This document shows positions 1 through 7,355 of a stretch of 54,537 bases of DNA, piece after piece. The number at the start of each line of letters is the position of its first letter. Within the stretch, counting starts at the first letter, position 1. Source of the stretch: Bacillota bacterium (GTDB taxonomy: Bacteria > Bacillota_I > Bacilli_A > RF39 > UBA660). The stretch lies in the NCBI GenBank assembly GCA_015059305.1, contig SVAQ01000008.1, forward strand, positions 1 through 54,537, written 5' to 3'. The notes below the pieces were generated by a model, which saw nothing but the letters and a program-made list of their open reading frames with translations, did not search any database and was not told the DNA's origin. Made by a program: the position numbers and the translations under genes.

Positions 1-66
1 AGCTGTAATTTTATAGATACAAATCCACAGTGCTTAAATATTATAACTCCTAATGTTGTAATATAA
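1..66 (+). CDS. 3' end of an unidentified gene (partial)
   Basis: An open frame runs from the first base to TAA at 64-66 and encodes 21 residues ending in LNIITPNVVI. A Shine-Dalgarno sequence for the next gene follows within 15 bases, as expected inside an operon. I do not recognise the family. The fragment is short enough that chance cannot be excluded. Confidence 0.35.
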   Translation, partial: SCNFIDTNPQCLNIITPNVVI

Positions 67-76
67 AAAATTAAAG

Positions 77-122
77 AAAGGAGTTTCTAATTATGTGAAA
101 AAATCACATAATTAGATTATAC
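77..122 (+). promoter_or_regulatory. miaB ribosome binding site split from its start by a perfect hairpin
   Basis: AAAGGAG (77-83) is followed by a perfect 12-bp inverted repeat: left arm 87-98, five-A loop 99-103, right arm 104-115. The GTG start is at 123. Linear spacing from the Shine-Dalgarno to GTG is 39 nt, far too long. With the hairpin folded only ten unpaired bases remain (84-86 and 116-122), a workable distance. Unfolded, the nearest start is ATG at 93-95, which is followed at once by TGA. The hairpin may therefore act as a ribosome-positioning element or switch; that role is inference. Confidence 0.6.
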
Positions 123-1535
123 GTGAAGTTTATGAGATTACCTGATTATAATGAAGCAAAAAATCGTGAAAAAGTAGAAATTAAATATTTAAATGTTGAT
201 AATAATATTGATAGTATATATATAAATAAAAAATATTTTTTAAGAACTTATGGTTGTCAGATGAATGTTCATGATAGTGAACAAATTCGTTTCTATTTAG
301 AAAAATTAGGAATGACCTGTACAGAAAAACTAGAGGATGCAGATGTTGTAGTTTTAAATACTTGTGCAATTAGAGAAAATGCTCATGATAAAGTAATTGG
401 TTATTTAGGAAGATGTAAACATTTAAAAAAAGATAACCCAGAACTAATTATAGTAGTTATGGGTTGTATGGCGGGACAAGTTGATGTAGTTGAGGAACTT
501 CGTAAAAATCACAAGTATGTTGATTTAATCATTGGAACAAATAATATTTATGATTTACCGAGATTATTAATTGAAAAGGGAAGTAAGCAAAATATTGAAG
601 TGTATTCAAATAGTGATATTGTTCCTGAAAATATAATTTATGAAAGGGATTCAAAAATAAGCGCTTGGGTAAACATTATGTATGGTTGCGATAAATTTTG
701 TACTTATTGTATAGTTCCTTTTACAAGAGGGCGTGAAAGAAGTAGAAAGATCGAAAATGTTTTGGAAGAATGTAAGTGCTTAGTAGAAAACGGTTACAAA
801 GAAATAACTTTACTAGGTCAAAATGTTAATGCTTATGGCAGTGATTTAAAATTAGGATATGATTTTGCTGATCTTTTAGAAAAGGTAGCTAAACTAGGAA
901 TTCCAAGATTACGTTTTGTAACATCGCATCCTTGGAATTTTACTGACAAAATGATTGAAATAATCGCTAAATATGAAAATATTATGCCTTATATTCATTT
1001 GCCAATTCAATCAGGCAGTAGTCGCATATTAAAGAAAATGAATCGTCGATATACAAAAGAAGAATATCAAGAGTTATTTGATAAAATGAAAGAGACAATT
1101 CCTAATGCAGCAATTACGACAGATATTATTGTTGGTTTCCCAGGAGAAACTGAAGAAGATTTTCAAGATACTTTGGATATGGTTAATTACTGTAAGTATG
1201 ATGGCGCATATACATTTATTTATTCTGAAAGAAAAGGGACTGCATCATCATTTATGAAAGACGATGTAACAAAAGAAGAAAAAGAATCGCGTTTAAAAAG
1301 ACTTAACGAAGTTGTTAATAAATATTCCAAAGAAAATAATGAAAAACTTTTAAATAAGGTGGTTTCAGTTTTAGTAGTAGGCCCTTCAATGAAAGATGAA
1401 AATAAAGTTTACGGTTATACTGATACAATGAAACTAGTTAACATTGAAGGTGGCGAAAAATTAATCGGTCAAATTATTGATGTTAAAATTACTGATGCTA
1501 AAAGCTTTAGTTTAGATGGTATTGTTAATAATTAA
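123..1535 (+). CDS. miaB: tRNA-2-methylthio-N6-dimethylallyladenosine synthase MiaB
   Basis: Radical-SAM methylthiotransferase that converts i6A37 to ms2i6A37 in tRNAs reading UNN codons, acting after MiaA (22804-23661 here). The N-terminal UPF0004 domain shows its three cluster cysteines at about residues 45 (YGCQ), 81 and 115. The radical-SAM motif CDKFCTYC has Cys at 189, 193 and 196, and a TRAM-like domain ends the protein. At 470 residues it is full length. The start is GTG 123 or ATG 132; the N-terminal segment ending in YLNV is comparable to the leader of Bacillus YmcB, so a long N-terminus is expected. Its leader carries an unusual hairpin. Confidence 0.95.
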   Translation: MKFMRLPDYNEAKNREKVEIKYLNVDNNIDSIYINKKYFLRTYGCQMNVHDSEQIRFYLEKLGMTCTEKLEDADVVVLNTCAIRENAHDKVIGYLGRCKHLKKDNPELIIVVMGCMAGQVDVVEELRKNHKYVDLIIGTNNIYDLPRLLIEKGSKQNIEVYSNSDIVPENIIYERDSKISAWVNIMYGCDKFCTYCIVPFTRGRERSRKIENVLEECKCLVENGYKEITLLGQNVNAYGSDLKLGYDFADLLEKVAKLGIPRLRFVTSHPWNFTDKMIEIIAKYENIMPYIHLPIQSGSSRILKKMNRRYTKEEYQELFDKMKETIPNAAITTDIIVGFPGETEEDFQDTLDMVNYCKYDGAYTFIYSERKGTASSFMKDDVTKEEKESRLKRLNEVVNKYSKENNEKLLNKVVSVLVVGPSMKDENKVYGYTDTMKLVNIEGGEKLIGQIIDVKITDAKSFSLDGIVNN

Positions 1536-1545
1536 TTTATAAAAT

Positions 1546-1577
1546 AAAAAAACTCAAGACAAAATCTTGAGTTTTTA
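1546..1577. terminator. Bidirectional terminator between miaB and tRNA-Arg
   Basis: A 12-bp stem (1548-1559 with 1565-1576, loop CAAAA) is flanked by A and T tracts on both sides. It can end miaB rightward and the tRNA gene leftward. Confidence 0.85.
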
Positions 1578-1584
1578 TTTCTAA

Positions 1585-1661
<77 letters not shown>

Positions 1662-1708
1662 AGCACAACTAGATTATATATCAGTTTTTCGATAATAGCA
1701 AGTGTTTT

Positions 1709-2611
1709 TTAATCTAAGTTAACCACTATATTATCGATATTGTAGGTGTCTCTTAAAGAAAGCGATAAAGTATAACGTACTTCTTCATTAATATCAGTAT
1801 CATTTAAATTTGCAAGAAGAGTATTATTGAATGATAATGTAATACTATTCTCTAGAACTTCATAATCTTTAAGTTCATAAGATGCATTCAAATAACTGAT
1901 TAAATTAGTTTCATAAATAGGTGTACTTTTTAATTCATTTACTATTACCTCTACAGGTTCAATTGTGTCATTAGTAATTTTAGTAATAGGAATATAATAG
2001 ACATTATCATTATATTTACCGATGTAATAGATGGTTGTTTTTGCTGTGTCTTTTACATTATCAAAATTATATATTTTGTTAATTCCGTAACTTTTATCTA
2101 ATATTAAAGGAAGACTCTTTTGCGATTTTGGAAGGTGTGTTAAAGATTCGCCTTCGACGAAAATCATGATTTTAGCAACTCCCTCAAGTTCACAAAGTGA
2201 ATAAATTAGACTTTCTATTAATTTTTCTTCATTAGCTTCTGATACATTTAAAATTTCCTTTGAAAAATTTAACTTTAATAATTTATCTTCCAAAGTGTAA
2301 TCTATAAGTTTTGTATTTTGTGGAATGATTCCAGTAAATCCGTTTGGTAAGTAATGAGCTGATAAACTACCTATTGTCAATGTATCAATAATATAATTTA
2401 TTTCTTCATCATTATTAGATTTGATAACAGAAGTTCTAGCAACGTATTTATTTTGATCCATAACATAAATTGGCATTGTAAGTTCTTCAACATAGATAAT
2501 TTCTTCAGGAATACTTAAGTTATTTGCTTTAGGAAAGAGACAAAGCAGTAACATAATTACTAAGGCTAGAGAAGACATAATAATTCTTTTGATAGCACTT
2601 TTTCTAAGCAT
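1709..2611 (-). CDS. gerM: Spore germination/sporulation protein GerM, two GerMN domains
   Basis: About 300 residues: a hydrophobic N-terminal segment (about residues 7-25), then two GerMN domains (about 55-155 and 190-295). Family knowledge: GerM is made in the mother cell and acts at the engulfing septum, linked to the SpoIIIA-SpoIIQ channel and to peptidoglycan; mutants are impaired in sporulation and germination. The start is ATG 2611, behind AAGGTGAT; a GTG at 2620 falls inside that ribosome binding site. The Cys near the end of the hydrophobic stretch is preceded by Leu, a poor lipobox, so lipidation is doubtful. gerE lies upstream, as in Bacillus. Confidence 0.88.
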   Translation of the reverse strand: MLRKSAIKRIIMSSLALVIMLLLCLFPKANNLSIPEEIIYVEELTMPIYVMDQNKYVARTSVIKSNNDEEINYIIDTLTIGSLSAHYLPNGFTGIIPQNTKLIDYTLEDKLLKLNFSKEILNVSEANEEKLIESLIYSLCELEGVAKIMIFVEGESLTHLPKSQKSLPLILDKSYGINKIYNFDNVKDTAKTTIYYIGKYNDNVYYIPITKITNDTIEPVEVIVNELKSTPIYETNLISYLNASYELKDYEVLENSITLSFNNTLLANLNDTDINEEVRYTLSLSLRDTYNIDNIVVNLD

Positions 2612-2627
2612 AAATATCACCTTAATT

Positions 2628-2656
2628 AATTATATTTACAAATACTTTTAATATTC
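2628..2656 (-). promoter_or_regulatory. Candidate sigma-E-type promoter of gerM
   Basis: On the minus strand GAATATT (2656-2650), a 14-base spacer, then ATATAATT (2635-2628). The -35 element and spacing match the candidate promoter of spoIIIAH exactly; the -10 is a weaker fit to CATACAAT. A sigma-A reading of the -10 is possible. Confidence 0.35.
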
Positions 2657-2679
2657 AAAAAAAGCCCTTGCAGGCTTTA
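2656..2679 (-). terminator. Terminator of gerE
   Basis: Minus-strand stem AAAGCC/GGCTTT (2678-2673 with 2666-2661), six-base loop, then a T tract. It overlaps the end of gerE, so gerM needs its own promoter. Confidence 0.75.
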
Positions 2680-2886
2680 ATCAATTGAAATTGCATTTAA
2701 TTTTAAAAGTTCAATAACGGCATTACATCTTCCTTTAACGCCAAGTTTTTGCATTGTGTTTGAAATGTGATTTCTAACTGTTTTTTCACTGATATTTAAT
2801 TCTTTGGCAATTTCTTTTGTAGATTTATTTAATGCTAAAAGATCAAATATTTCTTGTTCTCTTTTAGTTAATAATTTTCCTTCCAT
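2677..2886 (-). CDS. gerE: Late mother-cell sporulation regulator GerE
   Basis: A stand-alone LuxR-type helix-turn-helix of about 70 residues. LTKREQEIF, TKEIAKELNISEKTVRNHIS and MQKLGVKGR are almost those of Bacillus GerE. Family role: DNA-binding activator and repressor of sigma-K genes for spore coat late in the mother cell. No receiver domain is present, as expected for GerE. ATG 2886 is preferred because GAGG lies just upstream; GTG 2895 (three more residues) is possible. A sigma-K-like promoter lies upstream and gerM follows. Confidence 0.93.
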   Translation of the reverse strand: MEGKLLTKREQEIFDLLALNKSTKEIAKELNISEKTVRNHISNTMQKLGVKGRCNAVIELLKLNAISID

Positions 2887-2924
2887 ATGCCTCACTTTCT
2901 TAATATATTAAAACTTATTCATAA

Positions 2925-2952
2925 TATTGTATGAAAAAATGGGCAGAGGAGT
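2925..2952 (-). promoter_or_regulatory. Candidate sigma-K promoter of gerE
   Basis: The minus strand reads CATACAATA (2933-2925), an exact match to the sigma-K -10 pattern CATANNNTA. A -35 AC (2952-2951) lies 17 bases upstream. gerE is a sigma-K gene in Bacillus. Confidence 0.5.
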
Positions 2953-2957
2953 GCTAG

Positions 2958-3449
2958 TTATCCTTGAAATTTGACCGTAATATACATTTGTGTATCATAT
3001 AATTCTTGAATACTTTTGATAATGTTATTCGCAAATTCATTGCCTTTATCTTCGCAAGATAAAATTACATTTATTTTATTGTCTTCAATTTTTATACATG
3101 AATCTACTTGATAATTTTCTTTGATTAATTTTTCAATTTCTAAAACTTTCCCTTTTTTAGAATTTAATAATTGTAAGGTTTCATATGCTTCATTTTTTTC
3201 TATTACAGATGTGGTTTCATCAAGTAGTATTTTTTGTGCATCTTCCATTTGTGCTAAAATTTTTTCTTCTTCTTCAACTTTTAATGCCACAATAACATCA
3301 GATTCATTAACTTCAATTGCTGTAGAAGAATCTCTAGTATTTCCCGAAAAAACAGTTAAAGCATCTTTTGGCATCGAGACGTAATAAATCCCTAAAATTA
3401 GAATTAAAGAAAATAAAGTTATAAACCATAAATTTTGTTTATTAATCAT
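2958..3449 (-). CDS. spoIIIAH: Stage III sporulation protein AH (SpoIIIAH)
   Basis: One transmembrane helix (about residues 8-26), an acidic coiled-coil linker (about 45-100) and a C-terminal ring-building domain (about 100-163, the EscJ/YscJ-like fold of the family). Known role: the mother-cell ring that joins forespore SpoIIQ to form the feeding channel across the two membranes. At 163 residues it is shorter than Bacillus SpoIIIAH mainly because the linker is short. spoIIIAA-AG are not beside it; in most spore formers AH ends that operon. ATG 3449 follows AGGAGG. Confidence 0.88.
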   Translation of the reverse strand: MINKQNLWFITLFSLILILGIYYVSMPKDALTVFSGNTRDSSTAIEVNESDVIVALKVEEEEKILAQMEDAQKILLDETTSVIEKNEAYETLQLLNSKKGKVLEIEKLIKENYQVDSCIKIEDNKINVILSCEDKGNEFANNIIKSIQELYDTQMYITVKFQG

Positions 3450-3470
3450 AAATCCTCCTGTATCTGTTTA

Positions 3471-3499
3471 AGTATATGGAATTTACATATTAAATATTC
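3471..3499 (-). promoter_or_regulatory. Candidate sigma-E promoter of spoIIIAH
   Basis: Minus strand: GAATATT (3499-3493), 14-base spacer, CATATACT (3478-3471), close to the sigma-E consensus. The family is transcribed in the mother cell by sigma-E, which fits. Confidence 0.5.
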
Positions 3500-3601
3500 A
3501 TAGGTGAAACCCTAATTTGAAAAGAAAATTAAAAAAATTTGCAAAATAAAAAAGGAAATTAGAAACTTTTCCGGTATATATAGAGTGAAGGGAGGAAAAC
3601 G

Positions 3602-5656
3602 ATGAAAAAGAAAATGGTTATAATTCGTCAACAAGATGCAAAAGATTGTGGCCCATGTGCATTAAAGTCGATTATTGAATACTATGGTGGATATGTTTCT
3701 TTAGAAAGGATTCGTGAACATGCTTATACGAGTTATGAAGGAACTTCTGTTTATCATTTAGTTCAAGCGGCAAAAAAATATGGATTTGATGCAATTGCAA
3801 AAAAATATCTAGATAATCAAATAAAAAATATTAAATTGCCTGCTATAGTGCATGTACGTTATGCAAATGGACAAACACATTTTATGTGTTTATATGAGCT
3901 TGCAAAAGAAAAAATAATTTTAATGGATCCTGCAAAGGGAAAAGTGTATTTAACCTACGAAGAATTTAATAATATTTTTACTGGAATTGTTATAGAGTTT
4001 TCCGCAAAAAATGAAATTGTTTGTTTAGAAAAAGAAAGTAATATTTATACATTATTTTTTAATCTAATTAAGCAAAATAAAAAATTATGTTTCAATTTGT
4101 TAGGCTGTAGCATTTTATTAACTGTATTAACTATATTTTCAGGGCTATATTTTAAGGTCGGTTATGAATATTTACAAAATGGTGTTTACGAAAACACTTT
4201 AAAATACTTAATTTATCTTTTTCTAACTATATTTATATTAAAAGTATTATTTGGCTTTTTTAAAAATTACTATGAAAACCATATTAATAAAAATATAGAC
4301 GTAAGTATTTTTAGCACCTTTATAGTTCATGTTTTCAAACTCCCTTTAAAGGTTATTAATACTCGATCGGTTGGAGAATTTATTTCGAGAATAAATGAAT
4401 TAGGGAGTATTAAAGATATATTTTCTAAATTATTTATTTCTTGTTTTCTGGAGTTGATATTATCTGTCGGAGCTATTATTATCATGTTTTATATAAACCA
4501 GCGATTATCATTTTTTCTTTGTTTAGTTATGGCGCTTTATATAATAATCTCTATTCTTTTTAATCCGTACTTATATAAACGAATTAAACGGAATATCGAT
4601 TTTCAGACAGAGGTAAATTCTAATTTAATAGAAAATTTAAATATGATAAACAGTATAAAAAATTTAAATAAAACTTCTGAAGCACTTGAAAATATTGAAG
4701 GCAAACTTTGTAATCTCATCTATGATAACTTTACTTTTAATAATGCTTTAAATGGTTTTGAATTTTTTAGAAATAGTATTAGTGAAATTGGTTTTTTTGT
4801 CATAAATACATACGGTTTTTATCTAATATATAATGGAAATCTTTCCTTTGTAGATTTAGTTGTTTTTAATACTTTAACTGCATATTTTATGGATCCCATA
4901 AAAAATATAATAACATTAATTCCTAATTTTAATTTTTTTCGAGCAAGTTTTAAAAAAATATGTGATTTTATAGATCTTGAAGAAGAGCAGTTAGGGGAAG
5001 AAGAACAATTTAAAAATGGCAATATTTGTTTTAAAGATGTGGAATTTTCTTATAATGATTATTCAAAGATTGTTGATAGTTTTAATTTGACCATAAGGCA
5101 AGGGGAAAAGATTATGTTAAAAGGACAAAGTGGCTGTGGAAAGAGCACTTTATGTCAATTGTTACAAAGAATATACAATCCATCAAAAGGATCAATAACC
5201 ATCAATGATAAAAACATTATTGACTATAGTTTGCGAACATTAAGAAATAATATTGTATATGTTGGTCAAAAAGAAAATTTATACTCTGATACTATTAAAA
5301 ATAACATTAATTTTTATCGAAGTAATAACAAAAACTTTGATAAGGTTTGTGAAATTTGTTTAATAAATAAAATTGTGGATAAAAAGAGTTTTAGATATGA
5401 TTTTGGAATTGATAATAATTTTGCTAATCTTTCAGGGGGCGAAAAACAAAGAATAGTTTTGGCTAGAGCTTTGTTACGTGGGGGTGATATCTTAATATTG
5501 GATGAAGCTTTAAGCGAAGTAGACTTTAAGTCAGAAGAGAAAATTATAAATAATATAAAAAATTCATATCCTGAGAAAACTCTTATTTATATCTCACATA
5601 AAAAACAAGATAAACTCTTTGATCGGGTTATAGGAATGAAGGCTAATTGTGAATAA
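3602..5656 (+). CDS. Peptidase C39-containing ABC exporter (bacteriocin processing and secretion)
   Basis: A single polypeptide of 684 residues with the PCAT layout. The N-terminal C39 peptidase (about 1-135) has catalytic Cys16 in DCGPC, His93 and Asp109. An ABC exporter transmembrane domain (about 155-450) follows, then a nucleotide-binding domain with Walker A GQSGCGKST, signature LSGGEKQR, Walker B ILILDEAL and H-loop ISHK. Such proteins cut double-glycine leaders and export the peptide. Two matching peptide genes lie downstream (6057-6206, 6209-6367). ATG follows GGGAGG. The gene diverges from spoIIIAH. Confidence 0.93.
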   Translation: MKKKMVIIRQQDAKDCGPCALKSIIEYYGGYVSLERIREHAYTSYEGTSVYHLVQAAKKYGFDAIAKKYLDNQIKNIKLPAIVHVRYANGQTHFMCLYELAKEKIILMDPAKGKVYLTYEEFNNIFTGIVIEFSAKNEIVCLEKESNIYTLFFNLIKQNKKLCFNLLGCSILLTVLTIFSGLYFKVGYEYLQNGVYENTLKYLIYLFLTIFILKVLFGFFKNYYENHINKNIDVSIFSTFIVHVFKLPLKVINTRSVGEFISRINELGSIKDIFSKLFISCFLELILSVGAIIIMFYINQRLSFFLCLVMALYIIISILFNPYLYKRIKRNIDFQTEVNSNLIENLNMINSIKNLNKTSEALENIEGKLCNLIYDNFTFNNALNGFEFFRNSISEIGFFVINTYGFYLIYNGNLSFVDLVVFNTLTAYFMDPIKNIITLIPNFNFFRASFKKICDFIDLEEEQLGEEEQFKNGNICFKDVEFSYNDYSKIVDSFNLTIRQGEKIMLKGQSGCGKSTLCQLLQRIYNPSKGSITINDKNIIDYSLRTLRNNIVYVGQKENLYSDTIKNNINFYRSNNKNFDKVCEICLINKIVDKKSFRYDFGIDNNFANLSGGEKQRIVLARALLRGGDILILDEALSEVDFKSEEKIINNIKNSYPEKTLIYISHKKQDKLFDRVIGMKANCE

Positions 5657-6044
5657 TTATGTAGCACTTTTAAGTATTAAATATAAAACATCCATCCTAT
5701 CTTTAATAATTTGTATAATATTTCTTATAACCTTAGGTTTATCAATTTTCCTTCAAACGTATACTTCATATAGTGTGAGAGGAATATACCAAGATTATCT
5801 TATTGTTAGTGTACCAATATCAAACTCTGACGCTGTAAATAACGGTAATTATCTAATGATAGATAAACAGCGATATTATTATAAAGTTAAGAAAATCTCA
5901 GAATTAAAGAATTTGAATTATATAAATTATCAAGACTATTATATTGAAATCAATAAAACTTTTAAAGAAAACGAAGTTGTGGAAATAACCTTTTATTATA
6001 AAAAACAAAGAATTATACAAAAGATATTAAATTTTATCTTTTAG
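5649..6044 (+). CDS. Short membrane protein of the peptide-export locus, possibly a degenerate HlyD-type accessory protein
   Basis: 131 residues with one N-terminal transmembrane segment (about 14-36) and a basic extracytoplasmic part ending in VVEITFYYKKQRI. It starts with GTG 5649, overlapping the exporter's end by eight bases, so the two are probably translationally coupled. The short ending resembles the last strand and tail of HlyD-like bacteriocin accessory proteins, but the coiled coil and lipoyl-like parts are missing. It could instead be the immunity protein, as no other candidate lies in the locus. I cannot decide from sequence alone. Confidence 0.6.
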   Translation: MNNYVALLSIKYKTSILSLIICIIFLITLGLSIFLQTYTSYSVRGIYQDYLIVSVPISNSDAVNNGNYLMIDKQRYYYKVKKISELKNLNYINYQDYYIEINKTFKENEVVEITFYYKKQRIIQKILNFIF

Positions 6045-6056
6045 AAAGGAGAGGTA

Positions 6057-6206
6057 ATGGTTATACTTGATGATAATGAGTCTATAAATTATAGTGGTGG
6101 AGCAAAGATAACTGCAGGCTTGGTAATTGTATTTACTGCGATTGGTTCATTTATCTTGGGTATTATTGATGGATTAACTAATCCAAAAGCATGTAATTCA
6201 AAGTAA
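6057..6206 (+). CDS. Putative bacteriocin precursor 1 (double-glycine leader)
   Basis: 49 codons behind a strong AAAGGAG. The leader MVILDDNESINYSGG ends in the Gly-Gly expected by C39 peptidases; the predicted core has 34 residues, starts AKITAG, has a hydrophobic helix with an SxxxG and several Gly, and ends TNPKACNSK with one Cys. It lies directly after the exporter and accessory genes. Partner of the next gene, whose core starts SKITAA. Not a lantibiotic: there are no lanthionine enzymes nearby. Confidence 0.78.
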   Translation: MVILDDNESINYSGGAKITAGLVIVFTAIGSFILGIIDGLTNPKACNSK

Positions 6207-6208
6207 AA

Positions 6209-6367
6209 ATGATACTAAGTAAAGAAGAATCAATTGCCTATATTGGTGGAAGCAAAATTACTGCAGCATTACTTTCGGCGGCTACAGCTTTATTTAAAGC
6301 AGTATATGATATGGGACAAAATTTAGGCTCAACAATTCGCCGTATAGTTGCTGGCCAAGGCTGTTAA
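6209..6367 (+). CDS. Putative bacteriocin precursor 2 (double-glycine leader)
   Basis: 52 codons. The leader MILSKEESIAYIGG fits the LSxxELxxIxGG consensus closely. The 38-residue core begins SKITAA, is Ala-rich and amphipathic, has a GxxxG (GQNLG) and two adjacent Arg, and ends in GQGC. ATG lies two bases after the stop of precursor 1 with no good Shine-Dalgarno of its own, so translation is probably coupled. Shared (A/S)KITA core starts and GxxxG-type motifs suggest a class IIb two-peptide bacteriocin. Confidence 0.78.
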   Translation: MILSKEESIAYIGGSKITAALLSAATALFKAVYDMGQNLGSTIRRIVAGQGC

Positions 6368-6376
6368 TTAAATTTC

Positions 6377-6405
6377 TTGTCAAAAAAACAAGCAAGTGTT
6401 ATAAT
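6377..6405 (+). promoter_or_regulatory. Sigma-A promoter of the rpsU operon
   Basis: TTGTCA (6377-6382), 17-base spacer, TATAAT (6400-6405). It lies just after the second bacteriocin gene and reads into rpsU. Confidence 0.85.
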
Positions 6406-6434
6406 ATTCCTAGTTAATGAAGGGAGGGATATTG

Positions 6435-6620
6435 ATGACAAAGGTAGTAGTTCAAAATGGTAACGTTGATCTTGCTTTAAAAAAGTTTAAAGCTAAAGTT
6501 GCACGAAGTGGAGTCCCTTCAGAACTTAAGAAAAGAAAATGTTATGAAAAACCAGGCGTTAAGAGAAGAAATGAAAAGAAAGAAAACATTAAGAATTCTC
6601 GTCGCAGAAATCATAACTAA
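6435..6620 (+). CDS. rpsU: Small ribosomal subunit protein bS21
   Basis: A 61-residue, very basic protein starting MTKVVVQNGNVD with the family's KFK and LKKRKCYEKP elements and an Arg/Lys-rich tail. ATG 6435 is chosen because AAGGGAGGG lies six to seven bases upstream; an in-frame upstream ATG lies ahead of that site. First gene of the operon, followed by yqeY as in Bacillus. Confidence 0.95.
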   Translation: MTKVVVQNGNVDLALKKFKAKVARSGVPSELKKRKCYEKPGVKRRNEKKENIKNSRRRNHN

Positions 6621-6634
6621 TTAAGAGGGATAAA

Positions 6635-7072
6635 ATGATTGCAAAAATAGATGAAGATTTAAAGTTAGCTTTAAAGAATCAAGACAAATTTACTTTATCA
6701 GTATTAAGGATGTTAAAAAGTGAATTCATTAATGAAAGTCGTAAAGGCACATTACATGAATTATCTGAGGAAGAAGCTATTAAAGTTATCAAACGACAAG
6801 TTAAAACTCGTAAAGATTCAATTAGTGAATATACAAGTTATGGAAAAACTGACCTAGCTAAGGAGTTAGAACAAGAAGTAGAAATTTTAAGCAAATACTT
6901 GCCTGCAGAAATGACAGAAGAAGAAATACTTAAAGTTATTGATTCTGTGTTTGATGAATTGAAACCAAATTCAATGAAAGACATGGGAGCAGTAATGAAG
7001 GCAGTTTCTTCAAAATTAACTAATGCTGATATGGCATTTGTAAGTAAAACTATAAAGGATAGATTAAATTAA
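6635..7072 (+). CDS. yqeY: GatB/YqeY domain protein
   Basis: 145 residues, all helical, related to the tail domain of GatB that contacts tRNA. It shows the family features MLKSE near the N-terminus, DSISEY mid-way and KYLPAEMTEEEI. The physiological role is not settled. It lies 14 bases after rpsU and ahead of yqfC, the Bacillus order. Confidence 0.92.
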   Translation: MIAKIDEDLKLALKNQDKFTLSVLRMLKSEFINESRKGTLHELSEEEAIKVIKRQVKTRKDSISEYTSYGKTDLAKELEQEVEILSKYLPAEMTEEEILKVIDSVFDELKPNSMKDMGAVMKAVSSKLTNADMAFVSKTIKDRLN

Positions 7073-7109
7073 TCTATTCTTTTTTCATACAATTAAATTA
7101 GGTGAATAT

Positions 7110-7355
7110 ATGAAATTTTATAATGCACTAAGTGAGTTTTTGTATGACAAAAATTATTTTATTACTATATTCGAAGATAAATTACATGTTTATAGATATA
7201 ATCAATTAATAAAATTATCTTCAAAAGAAATAATTTTATCCTTAACAGCTTTTCAACTTGTTATCAGTGGAAGAGATTTAATAATTTCTCAAATGAATAA
7301 TGAGGAATTGATTATTCAGGGAAATATAACTGATGTAAGGAAAATTTATGAATAG
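7110..7355 (+). CDS. yqfC: Sporulation protein YqfC
   Basis: 81 residues of mostly beta character. Size, position directly before yqfD and the LSSKEIILS and GRDLIIS segments fit the YqfC family, found in spore formers and made in the mother cell. ATG follows AGGTGA. The stop overlaps the yqfD start by eight bases. Confidence 0.85.
   Translation: MKFYNALSEFLYDKNYFITIFEDKLHVYRYNQLIKLSSKEIILSLTAFQLVISGRDLIISQMNNEELIIQGNITDVRKIYE

Noticed and set aside
3602..6367. Lantibiotic or sactipeptide cluster
   Set aside because: No lanthionine synthetase, radical-SAM maturase or dehydratase is near; the peptides lack Ser/Thr/Cys-rich cores.
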